From contig JAVKFY010000015.1 of assembly GCA_040223615.1 (NCBI GenBank), positions 1 to 34,856 on the forward strand: a stretch of DNA of 34,856 nucleotides, in the 5' to 3' direction. The position numbers and the translations under genes are program-made. Under the pieces are notes generated by a model. That model was not told the DNA's origin and ran no database searches. It saw only the letters and a program-made list of their open reading frames with translations. Positions within the stretch are counted from its first letter, which is position 1, and each line of letters starts with the position of its first letter. Shown one piece after another: positions 27,539-34,856 of this stretch. Origin of the DNA: JAVKFY01 sp040223615 (GTDB lineage: Bacteria; Pseudomonadota; Alphaproteobacteria; GCA-2731375).

Positions 27539-28480
27539 TCAGTACCTGATCCGCGGATCGAACAACGTGTACAAGATGTCGACGATGAGATTCACCAGCA
27601 CGAAGGCGCCGCTGAACACCAGGATCACGCCCTGGATGATCGGATAGTCGCGGCGCAGGATCGAGTCGACGGTGAGCCGGCCGAGGCCGGGCAGGTTGAA
27701 CACGCTTTCGGTCACCACCACGCCGCCGATCAGCAGGCCGACGCTGATGCCGATGATGGTGACGATCGGTACCGCGGCGTTCTTCAGCGCGTGGCGAATG
27801 AGCACCGTGTTCTGGGCCAGCCCCTTGGCGTGGGCGGTACGGATGTAGTCCTCGTTCAACACCTCCATGACGCTGGCCCGGGTGATGCGGGCGATGAGCG
27901 CCGATTGCAGGATCGCCAACGCGATGGTCGGCAGCGTGATCGACTGGATCAATGGCCCCAGTCCGTCGGCGATAGGCTTGTAGCCCTGCACCGGCAGCCA
28001 TTTCAGCTCGATCGAGAAGATGTACATGAGGATATAGCCGAACACGAAAATCGGCACCGAGAAGCCCGCCACCGCGAACAGCATCACCGCGCGGTCGATC
28101 CAGGTGCCGGCCTTCCAGGCCGCGATGGTGCCGAGCGGTACCGCTATCAGGATCGACAAGATCGTGGTGGCCAGGGCCAGGATGAGCGTCGGCTCCAGAC
28201 GCTGCTGGATCAGCTTGGCGACCGGCAGGTTGGAGAAAATCGAAATGCCGAGATCGCCCTGCACCAGCGACCACAACCAGGTGCCGAACTGGATATGGAT
28301 CGGCTCGTTGAGGCCAAGCCGCTCGCGGATCTTGGCGATGTCCTCGGGCCGGGCGTAATCGCCGGCGATCACCGCCGCCGGATCGCCCGGGGTCAGGTGC
28401 AGGAGCAAAAAGACAAAGACGGCCACCACCCCGATGACTGGGATGGTGGCCAAAAGACGTCTGACGATATAGGCGAACAT
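27539..28480 (-). CDS. dppB: Dipeptide-type ABC transporter permease (DppB-like)
   Basis: A 313-aa inner-membrane permease. The N-terminus MFAYIVRRLLATIPVIGVVA with LHLTPGDPAAVIAG is diagnostic for DppB-type permeases, and DYIRTAHAKGLAQNTVLIRHALKN is the ATPase-coupling EAA-type loop. About six transmembrane helices are evident and the C-terminus ends VDILYTLFDPRIRY as usual. It lies 39 bases after the substrate-binding protein gene and is very likely co-transcribed with it. Confidence 0.95.
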   Translation of the reverse strand: MFAYIVRRLLATIPVIGVVAVFVFLLLHLTPGDPAAVIAGDYARPEDIAKIRERLGLNEPIHIQFGTWLWSLVQGDLGISIFSNLPVAKLIQQRLEPTLILALATTILSILIAVPLGTIAAWKAGTWIDRAVMLFAVAGFSVPIFVFGYILMYIFSIELKWLPVQGYKPIADGLGPLIQSITLPTIALAILQSALIARITRASVMEVLNEDYIRTAHAKGLAQNTVLIRHALKNAAVPIVTIIGISVGLLIGGVVVTESVFNLPGLGRLTVDSILRRDYPIIQGVILVFSGAFVLVNLIVDILYTLFDPRIRY

Positions 28481-28519
28481 GCCTGTTCTATATGTTGTGG
28501 TGTTTCAGGTTACCGTGGC

Positions 28520-30103
28520 TCAACCCTGCTTCTCGATGTTCCAGAAGAACGGCACCGGCGAGACCAGCACGCCGGACAGCTTCGACGAGTAGGCCACCGG
28601 CTGGAAGAACTGCCCGTACAGGATGTTCGGCACGGTCTTGTAGATCTGCTTCTGCAGCTCCTCGACGATCGCCTTCTGCTTCGCCGGATCGGGCTCGCGC
28701 GCGTAGTCGTCACGCAGCTGCTCGATCTTCGGGTCGCACGGCCAGCCAAACCAGGCCTTCTCCTCGCAACCGCCGGAGATGCCGATATTGGCGACCGGCG
28801 ACTGCGCGTCGGCGCCCGTCGCATAGGTGTGGAAGATGTTCCAACCACCGTTGCTGAGCGGCTCCTTCAGCGCGCGCCGCGAGGTCAGGGTGGACCAGTC
28901 CATCGCCTGGATGTCGACGTTCATGCCGACCTTGCGCAGGATCTCGGCGGTCACGATCGTCGCGCTGTTCAACACCGGGATGTCGGTCGGCTGCATCATG
29001 ACGATTTTCTCGCCGTTGTAGCCGGCCTCCTTCAGCAGCGCCTTCGCCTTGTCGAAGTTCTGCTCGATGCCCTCGGAACCCGCCGTGGTCGCGTTCGGCG
29101 AGCCGCAGATGAAGTAGCTCGGGCAGACCTTGTAGAACTTCGGATCGCCCACGATCACGCGCAGGTAATCTTCCTGGTTGACCGCGTTCAGGATCGCCTG
29201 GCGCGCCTTGACGTTGTTGAACGGCGGCAGGGTGTGGTTGAGCCGCAGCCAGCCCTGGGCGCCGAGCGGATCGATCAGCTCGACCTTCACGCCCTCGGTG
29301 CTTTCAAGCTGCGCCATCATGTCCGGCGACGGGGCTTCCCAGTAGTCGATCTCGCCGTTGGCCAGCGCGTTCAACGTGGTCTGCGCGTCGGGGATGTAGA
29401 TCCACTCGACCCGGTCGACCTTGGCGATACGCGCGCCGGAGGCGGAATTCGGCGTGCCCTCGCGCGGCTTGTAGTCGGGGTTCTTGACGTAGACCACCTT
29501 GCTGCCCGGGACCCACTCGTCCTTGACGAACTTGAACGGGCCGGAGCCCATCACCTCGGTAACCTGGGTGAAGGCGTCGGTGGCGGCGTGCTCCTTCGAC
29601 ATCATGAACGGGGTGTTGGAGCTGATCTTGCCGATCGACTGCAGCACCAGGCCGTACTTTTCCTTCAAGGTCATCTTGAAGGTCTTGGCGTCGACCGCCT
29701 CGAGCTTGTCGACGAAGTCGAACAGCTTCTGGCCCATGCCGTCGCGCTTCGACCAGCGCTGCAGCGACGCCACGCAATCCTCGGCGGTGACCGGCGAACC
29801 GTTGTGCCAGGCCAGGCCGTCGCGCAGCGTGAAGGTGTATTCCAGGCCGTCGTCGCTGACGCTGTAGTCGCTGACCATCTGCGGCTGCGGCACGCCCTTG
29901 TCGTCCACGGCGAACAGGTTGTCGTAGACCAGATAGCCGTGGTTGCGCGTGATGTAGGCCGTGGTCCAGATCGGATCGGTGTTCTTCAGGTCGGCGTGTG
30001 GCGCGACCCGGAGCACCGACTCCGCCGAAGCGGCACCGACGCCCAGAGCCAGCGTCATGCCGGCCGCCGCGACGGTGGTTTTCCAGTAGTTCAACGAATG
30101 CAT
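28520..30103 (-). CDS. dppA: Periplasmic substrate-binding protein, family 5 (DppA-like)
   Basis: A 527-aa exported binding protein of the peptide/nickel (SBP_bac_5) family. A signal peptide ends with AASA at residue 27. Family motifs follow: DNLFAVDDKGVPQPQMVSDY, FTLRDGLAWHNGSPVTAEDC and IPDAQTTLNALANGEIDYWE. It captures the substrate for DppBCDF in the periplasm. Family members bind peptides but also many amides, sugars and opines, so the ligand is not fixed. GGGGGCG precedes the ATG. Being first in the block and divergent from a cog3964-type hydrolase suggests that the imported compound may be that enzyme's substrate. Confidence 0.93.
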   Translation of the reverse strand: MHSLNYWKTTVAAAGMTLALGVGAASAESVLRVAPHADLKNTDPIWTTAYITRNHGYLVYDNLFAVDDKGVPQPQMVSDYSVSDDGLEYTFTLRDGLAWHNGSPVTAEDCVASLQRWSKRDGMGQKLFDFVDKLEAVDAKTFKMTLKEKYGLVLQSIGKISSNTPFMMSKEHAATDAFTQVTEVMGSGPFKFVKDEWVPGSKVVYVKNPDYKPREGTPNSASGARIAKVDRVEWIYIPDAQTTLNALANGEIDYWEAPSPDMMAQLESTEGVKVELIDPLGAQGWLRLNHTLPPFNNVKARQAILNAVNQEDYLRVIVGDPKFYKVCPSYFICGSPNATTAGSEGIEQNFDKAKALLKEAGYNGEKIVMMQPTDIPVLNSATIVTAEILRKVGMNVDIQAMDWSTLTSRRALKEPLSNGGWNIFHTYATGADAQSPVANIGISGGCEEKAWFGWPCDPKIEQLRDDYAREPDPAKQKAIVEELQKQIYKTVPNILYGQFFQPVAYSSKLSGVLVSPVPFFWNIEKQG

Positions 30104-30149
30104 GTAACGCCCCCGGTTGGCACGGATTGAGTTCGTATTCTGGCGATCA

Positions 30150-30216
30150 CCCCGTCAAGAAGCGTGCCAGCTTGCCGACGCCCCTGCAAGCCGCTCGAAA
30201 CGGCCCGTTGACGGGG
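30150..30216. promoter_or_regulatory. Spaced 9-bp inverted repeat in the dppA/hydrolase divergent region
   Basis: CCCCGTCAA (30150-30158) is matched perfectly by TTGACGGGG (30208-30216), 49 bases apart, in the 252-base region between dppA (start 30103) and the hydrolase gene (start 30356). Such a pair could be two operator half-sites for a regulator, or a stem in a 5' leader RNA. No regulator gene is adjacent. The rest of this region shows nothing else I can name. Confidence 0.35.
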
Positions 30217-30355
30217 CAACGACATGCAAAACTGCTTACGCCTTGCACACCGCTGGCTCATGCTGCCCGAAATATGACCACGCTGTGAAGCCCGCTTGCC
30301 GAGAAATCGACGTCGCCCTACCGTCGCGGCCAAGCGCATCATGGGTGGAACGATA

Positions 30356-31498
30356 ATGGGCAACTACGATCTGGTGCTGAGCGGCGGCCGGGTGCTGGAC
30401 CCGGCGAGCGGCCTCGACGAGGTCTGCGATGTCGGCTTCACCGATGGCAAGGTCGCGGCGATCGGCGACCTCGGCGGCGACGACGCGGCCGCGCGCAAGG
30501 ACGTTTCCGGCCTGCTGGTGACGCCCGGCCTGATCGACCTGCACACCCATGTCTACTGGGGCGGCACCTCGATCGGCGTCGACCCGGACATGGTCGCCCG
30601 GCGCAGCGCGTGCACCACGGTGGTCGATGCCGGCACTGCCGGGCCGGCCAACATGGCCGGCTTTCGGGCGCATGTGATCGAGCCCGCGACAGTCCGCGTA
30701 CTGCCGTTCCTCAATGTCAATTTCGCCGGCATCTTCGCCTTCTCCGGCCAGGTGATGGTCGGCGAGAACAACGACCTGCGGCTGATCGACACGCGCGAAT
30801 GCGTGCGCGTCGCCCGCGAGCATGGCGACCTGGTGGTCGGGGTGAAGGTCCGGGTCGGCGCGGTGGCCAGCGGCGACAGCGGCGTGGCGCCGCTCGACAT
30901 GGCGATCGAGGCGGCCGAAGAACTCGGCCTGCCGGTGATGGCGCATCTCGACAATCCGCCGCCGAGCCGGCGCGAGGTGGTCGACCGGCTGCGACCGGGC
31001 GACATCCTGACGCACTGCTTCCGCCCCTTCCCCAACGCGCCGGCGCGCGGCGACGGCAAGATCTACGAGGAGATCGTCGCCGCGCGCGACCGCGGCGTGA
31101 TCTTCGACATCGGCCACGGCGGCGGCTCGTTCGGGTTCGCCACCACACGCGCGATGCTGGCGGCCGGCTTCGCGCCGGACGCGATCTCGTCGGACATCCA
31201 TTCGCTGTCGATCGACGGGCCGGCCTTCGACCTCCTGGTCACCATGTCCAAGTTCCTGGCACTGGGTCAGCCGCTGATGGACGTGGTGCGCGCCGCCACC
31301 GTGGCGCCGGCACACGCGGTCCGCCGCCCCGAGCTCGGCCGGCTCGCGGTCGGCGGCGTCGGCGACGTGTCGGTGATCGAGGACCGGCCCGGCTGGTACC
31401 GCTACTCGGATGTGCTGGGCGAGGAACTGCTCGGCGAGCACAAGCTGATGCCGCGTGCCATCGTGCGCGACGGCAAGCTCTGGCACGAGGCGGCTTAG
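30356..31498 (+). CDS. cog3964-type amidohydrolase/deacetylase metallohydrolase
   Basis: A 380-aa amidohydrolase-superfamily enzyme. Metal residues are His63 and His65 (PGLIDLHTHVYWGG), the probable bridging Lys164 (VVGVKVRVG), His in MAHLDNPPP, His in ILTHCFRPF and Asp in SSDIHSLS. The sequence resembles the cog3964 group once labelled dihydroorotase, some members of which hydrolyse N- or O-acyl compounds such as acyl-(R)-mandelates. It is not a pyrimidine-pathway dihydroorotase. The ATG at 30356 has GGTGGA 6 bases upstream; the in-frame ATG at 30341 lacks one. It is divergent from the dpp operon, suggesting uptake and hydrolysis of the same acylated compound. Confidence 0.85.
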   Translation: MGNYDLVLSGGRVLDPASGLDEVCDVGFTDGKVAAIGDLGGDDAAARKDVSGLLVTPGLIDLHTHVYWGGTSIGVDPDMVARRSACTTVVDAGTAGPANMAGFRAHVIEPATVRVLPFLNVNFAGIFAFSGQVMVGENNDLRLIDTRECVRVAREHGDLVVGVKVRVGAVASGDSGVAPLDMAIEAAEELGLPVMAHLDNPPPSRREVVDRLRPGDILTHCFRPFPNAPARGDGKIYEEIVAARDRGVIFDIGHGGGSFGFATTRAMLAAGFAPDAISSDIHSLSIDGPAFDLLVTMSKFLALGQPLMDVVRAATVAPAHAVRRPELGRLAVGGVGDVSVIEDRPGWYRYSDVLGEELLGEHKLMPRAIVRDGKLWHEAA

Positions 31499-31534
31499 GC
31501 GCGTCTCGCCGCGGCGTCATCCGGTTGTAGGCGG

Positions 31535-33178
31535 CTACGGGGCCTTCACGGTGTAGGGGACGTAGCGCACCGACACGGTCTGCTGGTCGAGCTTGCGCAA
31601 CTCCTCGTTGAAGCGGTTCACCGGCACCGCCGCGCTCATGGTCTCGCCGACGGTGGTGCCGGGCACGCCGGCGGCCAGCGCCACGAAGTCGATCGGCTTG
31701 GCGCTGGCGACGACGATCAATGCCTCGGTGTTCAGCGGGCTGTCGGGCAGCGGCCCGCTGGTCAGTTCCGGATCGGACCGGCGAGGCAGGGTCAGCGTCG
31801 CGTTCGGGCGCACCACCACCGGCTCGCTGGCCGAGACCGGCAGCAGGCGCACGATGCGGTCGTCTGCGCCCCAGGCATAGAGCCCGATATAGGCCTGGGT
31901 CGGGCTGGTGACCTGCAGCGTCAATAACTCGCCGGCGACGATCACGTCATTGGCCAACGCCACCTCGACCTTCGGCGCCAGTGCCCCGCCCAGCGCCCGC
32001 ACCCGGCCGCGCAGCAGCGCCGCCCAGGCCGACTGGCCCTGGGTCTTGGTGCGGCCGTCGCGCTCCCAGGTCTCGTCATAGGTCACCGCGTCGCTCATCG
32101 CCGCCATGACCGCGCGGGCGGCTTCGTTGTCGTCGACCTGGGCCTTCGGCATCGAACGGCTGGTCGCCACCGCGATGGTCGCCAGCCGCGCCGCCATGCG
32201 CGCGCGCATCTGCGCCTCTGCATCGCTGGTCTCGTCGGTGATCAGCGCCACGCCGCGGCCGGACCGCTCACCCTCCTCGCTGGGCTGCAGTTCCAGTCCC
32301 TCCGGCAAGGTGGCGCGGGCAAGCTGCCCATTCCAGATGTTGACCTCCTGGTTGAGGTCGTTGCGCAGCGCCAGGCGCACCGAGAGCTGCTCGCCGACCG
32401 GCCAGTAGTTGCCGGTCAGCATGTAGCCGCCGCCCTTGTCGCCGGTCGGGCAGGCATCGTCGACCGCGTCGCCCAGGATAACGCCGCCGCCGGAGAGCAC
32501 GTTGACCGCAGCCTTGTGCACCTCGTCGGCGACCTTGGAGACCATGTAGCGGCCAAAGGCGGTCTGGATGCGGGTGTCCTGAAAGGTGATGCGGCCACGG
32601 CACAGCGTCCGCAGGTCCTCGGTGTTCTCCGACAGGTACTTGCCGGCCGCCGCCAGCGCCGCGTCCCAGGCCATGGCCGCGGCGGCGCCGGCGCGCGCCA
32701 CCTTGAACTTGCGGCGCTGCGTGGTCGCCAGGGTCGTCGCCTCGGTCAGGTCGTAGGCCTCGTAGCGCAGCGAGACGGCTTCGCCATCGGCACGCACCTG
32801 GCCAACGATCAGCACGCTGGCGCCGGCTTTCTTCAGCGCGTCGTCGAAGGCGGCGTCGCACTTTTCCGGCGTCAGCTCGCATTTCTCGGCGATCACGACG
32901 CGCAGGGATTCCAGCCGGATGAAAGTGTGCTTGCGCCCGCTATACGCGATCAGCGCGGCGACGAGGTCGTCGTTGAACGCCTTGGCGCGGGCCGCCGCGA
33001 TCGGCAACTCGGTGGCCTTGAACGGGCGCACGGCGATGGTGCGGCCGGCCTCGATCGTGTCGAGCAGTTCGGTGGCGAAGGCCTGGAACTTGGGCTGATC
33101 TTCGTCCTGCGCCCGCGCCGGTGCGAGCGGCAGCGTCAGCAGCACGATGAAGGCCATGATGGTGGCGCGGATCGGCAA
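31535..33178 (-). CDS. Exported protein with TolB/FlgO-like N-terminus and DUF4384-like C-terminus
   Basis: A 547-aa periplasmic or surface protein. A signal peptide ends with APARA before QDEDQ. Residues about 45-160 (TIAVRPF, then LIVGQVRADGEAVSLRYEAYDL) recall the TolB/FlgO/CsgG-type fold; a related repeat may recur at YMLTGNYWPVGEQLSVRLAL. The last 140 residues (AGELLTLQVTSPTQAYIGLY, LLPVSASEPVVV, ALIVVASAKP) resemble DUF4384. The start reads as TTG at 33178, with GGGGGA 7 bases upstream; the ATG 21 bases inside lacks a ribosome site and would shorten the signal peptide. It follows the lipoprotein gene by 27 bases. Function is unknown. Confidence 0.75.
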   Translation of the reverse strand: MPIRATIMAFIVLLTLPLAPARAQDEDQPKFQAFATELLDTIEAGRTIAVRPFKATELPIAAARAKAFNDDLVAALIAYSGRKHTFIRLESLRVVIAEKCELTPEKCDAAFDDALKKAGASVLIVGQVRADGEAVSLRYEAYDLTEATTLATTQRRKFKVARAGAAAAMAWDAALAAAGKYLSENTEDLRTLCRGRITFQDTRIQTAFGRYMVSKVADEVHKAAVNVLSGGGVILGDAVDDACPTGDKGGGYMLTGNYWPVGEQLSVRLALRNDLNQEVNIWNGQLARATLPEGLELQPSEEGERSGRGVALITDETSDAEAQMRARMAARLATIAVATSRSMPKAQVDDNEAARAVMAAMSDAVTYDETWERDGRTKTQGQSAWAALLRGRVRALGGALAPKVEVALANDVIVAGELLTLQVTSPTQAYIGLYAWGADDRIVRLLPVSASEPVVVRPNATLTLPRRSDPELTSGPLPDSPLNTEALIVVASAKPIDFVALAAGVPGTTVGETMSAAVPVNRFNEELRKLDQQTVSVRYVPYTVKAP

Positions 33179-33205
33179 TTCATAATCCCCCGTTCGGACA
33201 CGATG

Positions 33206-33841
33206 TTAGCGCATGTCCGGCAGGGTGGCGAAGAGCCGGCGCGCCAGGTCGTCGGCCATCGAGTCAATCAACTCCGGGTCCTGGTTCAGCCGTGCCGCCG
33301 CGGCGGCCGAGGTCAATGCCCCGACCGGCCCCAGCGGCAGGCCGCCGTCGCCGCGCCAGGCGTCGTGCCGGGCGCGCCACAGCGCCGCGCCATCGGGCCC
33401 TGTGAGTGCCACCTGGACGCCGATGGCGCGGTGCGCCCAGACCACGACGAAGGCGTCCTCATCGCGCGTCAGCGACCAGTCCAGCACCGCCCGGCACCCG
33501 GTGGCACCGGCAAACCAGCGCCGACTCCTGGCGTCGCCCAGGTCGAGCGCCAGTTCGCGCAGCATTCGGTCACGAGCGCGGGGCTGGATGACACGGGTCA
33601 CGCGCTGCGTCAGGCCCCGCCCCAGTGCGGCCTCCACCGCCCGGCCGAGCGCGCCGCTGTCCGCCGCCGGCGGCGCGATCACCGCGCAGGCCGGCGCCTG
33701 GCGCAGCAACGCGTCATTGACCTCGTAGCGCACCTGCCGCTGCCAAGGCTCCGCCGCCGGCGCCTCGTAGGGTTGATAACTCGTCACCGGCACGCAGGCG
33801 GCAAGGAGCAATGCAGAAACAGGCCACACGCGCCTAGGCAT
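33206..33841 (-). CDS. Lipoprotein of unknown function
   Basis: A 211-aa protein with a lipobox, LLAAC, at residues 12-16, so Cys16 is predicted to be lipidated and the protein membrane-anchored. The body carries CAVIAPPAADSGALG, an AVLDWSLTRDED strand and DDLARRLFATLP near the end. This pattern of strands and a closing FATLP is reminiscent of GNA1162/CsgG-related lipoproteins, but I would not assign it to that family from reading alone. Its start overlaps the stop of the proline-rich gene by 8 bases, and the DUF4384-like gene follows. Confidence 0.78.
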   Translation of the reverse strand: MPRRVWPVSALLLAACVPVTSYQPYEAPAAEPWQRQVRYEVNDALLRQAPACAVIAPPAADSGALGRAVEAALGRGLTQRVTRVIQPRARDRMLRELALDLGDARSRRWFAGATGCRAVLDWSLTRDEDAFVVVWAHRAIGVQVALTGPDGAALWRARHDAWRGDGGLPLGPVGALTSAAAAARLNQDPELIDSMADDLARRLFATLPDMR

Positions 33842-34679
33842 GGCATCGGCCGTCCCTTGGCAGCGCTATTCGACCGGCAAAGACGGCGCCATCGACACGC
33901 ACGCCATCGAGCACGACCGCGCCGTTTCGCATCTGGTAGCGCAGTCGAATGTCCTTGGCCTCGGCATAGCGCGGTCCGACCAGGCGCCCGAGAGCGGCGA
34001 GCAAGCCGGCATCGACAGCCCGCGGGAACAGCCGCGCCGGTTCGCCGGTGACACGGTGGCGGCGGCGGATGCGCGCGGTCTCGGCCAGATCGCCGGCACC
34101 GACGCGCAGGAAGCCGGAATAACGGTCGCGGTTGACCCGCCAGTGCCGGCCGGCCGGATCGCTCTCGCGCCACAACCTGCCCTCTCGGTCCAGCACCGCC
34201 ACCTGCATGCCGTGGCAGCGCGCCAGCATGCCGGCCAGGCGCCGGTCAGCCGCGCCACCGGGCCAGTCGATGGCGATGCGCGGCCCGCGCCCATGTTCCA
34301 GCAGCACCAGCAAGGCACGACCGTCGTCGGGCGGCGCGACTTCGATGGGCGGCGGCGTCACCACCGGCTTCGGCGCTCGCCTCGGCATGGGCTCCGGTGC
34401 CGGCTTTGGCGGGCTGGGCCGCAGCGGCACGACGGCCGGCGCTGCCGATGTCGGCGGGGCAGGCGCTGGCCGCAGCGGCGCGATGGCGGGTATCGGCGGC
34501 GGCGCCGGCGCAGCGGCGGGCAGTGGCGGTGGTGGCGGCAAGGCCACGGTCGCGAGCGCTACCGTGGCTTCCGCCTTGATGGGCGGTGGCGGTTCGGCCG
34601 CCGGCGGCTCGACCCGCCACAGCGCGGCAATGGCGACGAGCAGCAACAGCCACGGCAATGACGCGGAGAGCCGGCGCAC
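33834..34679 (-). CDS. Proline-rich single-pass membrane protein
   Basis: A 281-aa protein. Residues 1-7 are basic and 8-21 form one hydrophobic helix (LPWLLLLVAIAALW), after which a Pro/Ala-rich stretch runs to about residue 115, ending PPIEVAPPDDGRALLVLLEHG. A globular C-terminal domain of about 160 residues follows. The layout is TonB- or Sporulation-linker-like: an inner-membrane anchor, a rigid proline arm through the periplasm and a terminal domain. I do not recognise the terminal domain. It starts 3 bases after the stop of the partial gene at the window edge. Confidence 0.72.
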   Translation of the reverse strand: MRRLSASLPWLLLLVAIAALWRVEPPAAEPPPPIKAEATVALATVALPPPPPLPAAAPAPPPIPAIAPLRPAPAPPTSAAPAVVPLRPSPPKPAPEPMPRRAPKPVVTPPPIEVAPPDDGRALLVLLEHGRGPRIAIDWPGGAADRRLAGMLARCHGMQVAVLDREGRLWRESDPAGRHWRVNRDRYSGFLRVGAGDLAETARIRRRHRVTGEPARLFPRAVDAGLLAALGRLVGPRYAEAKDIRLRYQMRNGAVVLDGVRVDGAVFAGRIALPRDGRCHA

Positions 34680-34682
34680 GGC

Positions 34683-34856
34683 TCAGCGCGCCAACTTGTC
34701 GAGGAACACGCCCTCCATGTCGTCCACCAGACGGTCCAGTTCGCGCCGACGCTCGCGCGCGCTCATCAACGCGGGCGTCGCCACCGGCTCCGTCGGCGGC
34801 GCGGGCGCGGCCACCGGCACCACAGGCGCGGGCGGCGCGACTTCCGCGCGGCGCAC
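34683..34856 (-). CDS. Partial hypothetical protein, Ala/Pro-rich with charged C-terminal helix
   Basis: The last 57 residues are visible in the frame ending with TGA at 34683-34685; the gene continues beyond the right edge. The visible part begins with an Ala/Pro/Val-rich segment and ends MSARERRRELDRLVDDMEGV, followed by FLDKLAR, a charged amphipathic helix. It is preceded by no visible start. The 3-base gap to the proline-rich gene places it in the same operon. No function can be given. Confidence 0.6.
   Translation of the reverse strand: MRRAEVAPPAPVVPVAAPAPPTEPVATPALMSARERRRELDRLVDDMEGVFLDKLAR

Noticed and set aside
25197..27647. 816-aa plus-strand open frame antisense to dppC, dppD and dppF
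   Set aside because: Low-complexity, His/Arg/Asp-rich translation with no domain signal; the opposite strand holds three intact transporter genes.
27791..30130. 779-aa plus-strand open frame antisense to dppB and dppA
   Set aside because: It spans two well-supported genes and the promoter region, and has no recognisable fold.
31499..31534. Possible terminator between the convergent hydrolase and DUF4384-like genes
   Set aside because: Only a short CGCCGCGGCG self-complementary stretch is present, too short and without a T-run.

Overview
The window is a GC-rich, densely coded chromosomal segment, most likely from an alphaproteobacterium of the Rhodospirillales type. This placement is inferred from gene content: an ScfR/RamB-like regulator divergent from isocitrate lyase, a DUF4170 gene behind aceA, a CIO-type cydAB with a DUF2474 mini-protein, clustered amidohydrolases with a dipeptide-type ABC transporter, and a mosaic palindromic repeat of a kind common in such genomes. 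I saw no rRNA, tRNA, CRISPR array, prophage or origin. There is no stretch over 300 bases without a gene.

Left part (1-6600). The window opens inside the 3' end of an IS630-type transposase. An HxlR regulator follows on the minus strand, divergent from a thiol-dioxygenase-like cupin gene. A perfect 15-bp palindrome lies between them. An orphan HyuB-type hydantoinase/oxoprolinase gene follows the cupin gene. A two-hairpin mosaic repeat separates hyuB from a convergent short-chain acyl-CoA regulator (ScfR-like). That regulator is divergent from aceA (isocitrate lyase, glyoxylate shunt) and a small DUF4170 gene, with a TTACAA-N8-TTGTAA palindrome in the shared promoter region.

Middle part (6601-18957). 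A minus-strand, tightly coupled operon encodes a YtcJ-like amidohydrolase, a G3E (CobW-type) metallochaperone GTPase and an exported serine hydrolase. Divergent from it are cydA, cydB and a 32-aa DUF2474 membrane peptide, making a cyanide-insensitive bd-type quinol oxidase. Next on the plus strand is a compact amino-acid scavenging operon: diaminopropionate ammonia-lyase, M20 N-carbamoyl-L-amino-acid hydrolase/allantoate amidohydrolase-like enzyme, N-carbamoyl-D-amino-acid hydrolase, and a large DUF3604 protein of unknown function with PHP-like metal motifs. A hairpin terminator closes it.

Right part (18958-34856). A large-subunit catalase (katE type) is followed, going rightward, by a minus-strand block: dppA-dppB-dppC-dppD-dppF and then, 13 nt further downstream, a GT2 glycosyltransferase, a methyltransferase and a GT-C-type membrane glycosyltransferase. 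Divergent from dppA is a cog3964-type metallohydrolase that may process what the transporter imports. The right edge carries a minus-strand operon of at least four envelope proteins of unknown function: an Ala/Pro-rich protein (partial), a proline-rich single-pass membrane protein, a lipoprotein, and an exported protein with a TolB/FlgO-like N-terminus and a DUF4384-like C-terminus.

The two best candidates for undescribed biology are the DUF3604 protein embedded in the carbamoyl-amino-acid operon and the four-gene envelope cluster at the right edge. All assignments come from reading motifs and context. No database search was run.
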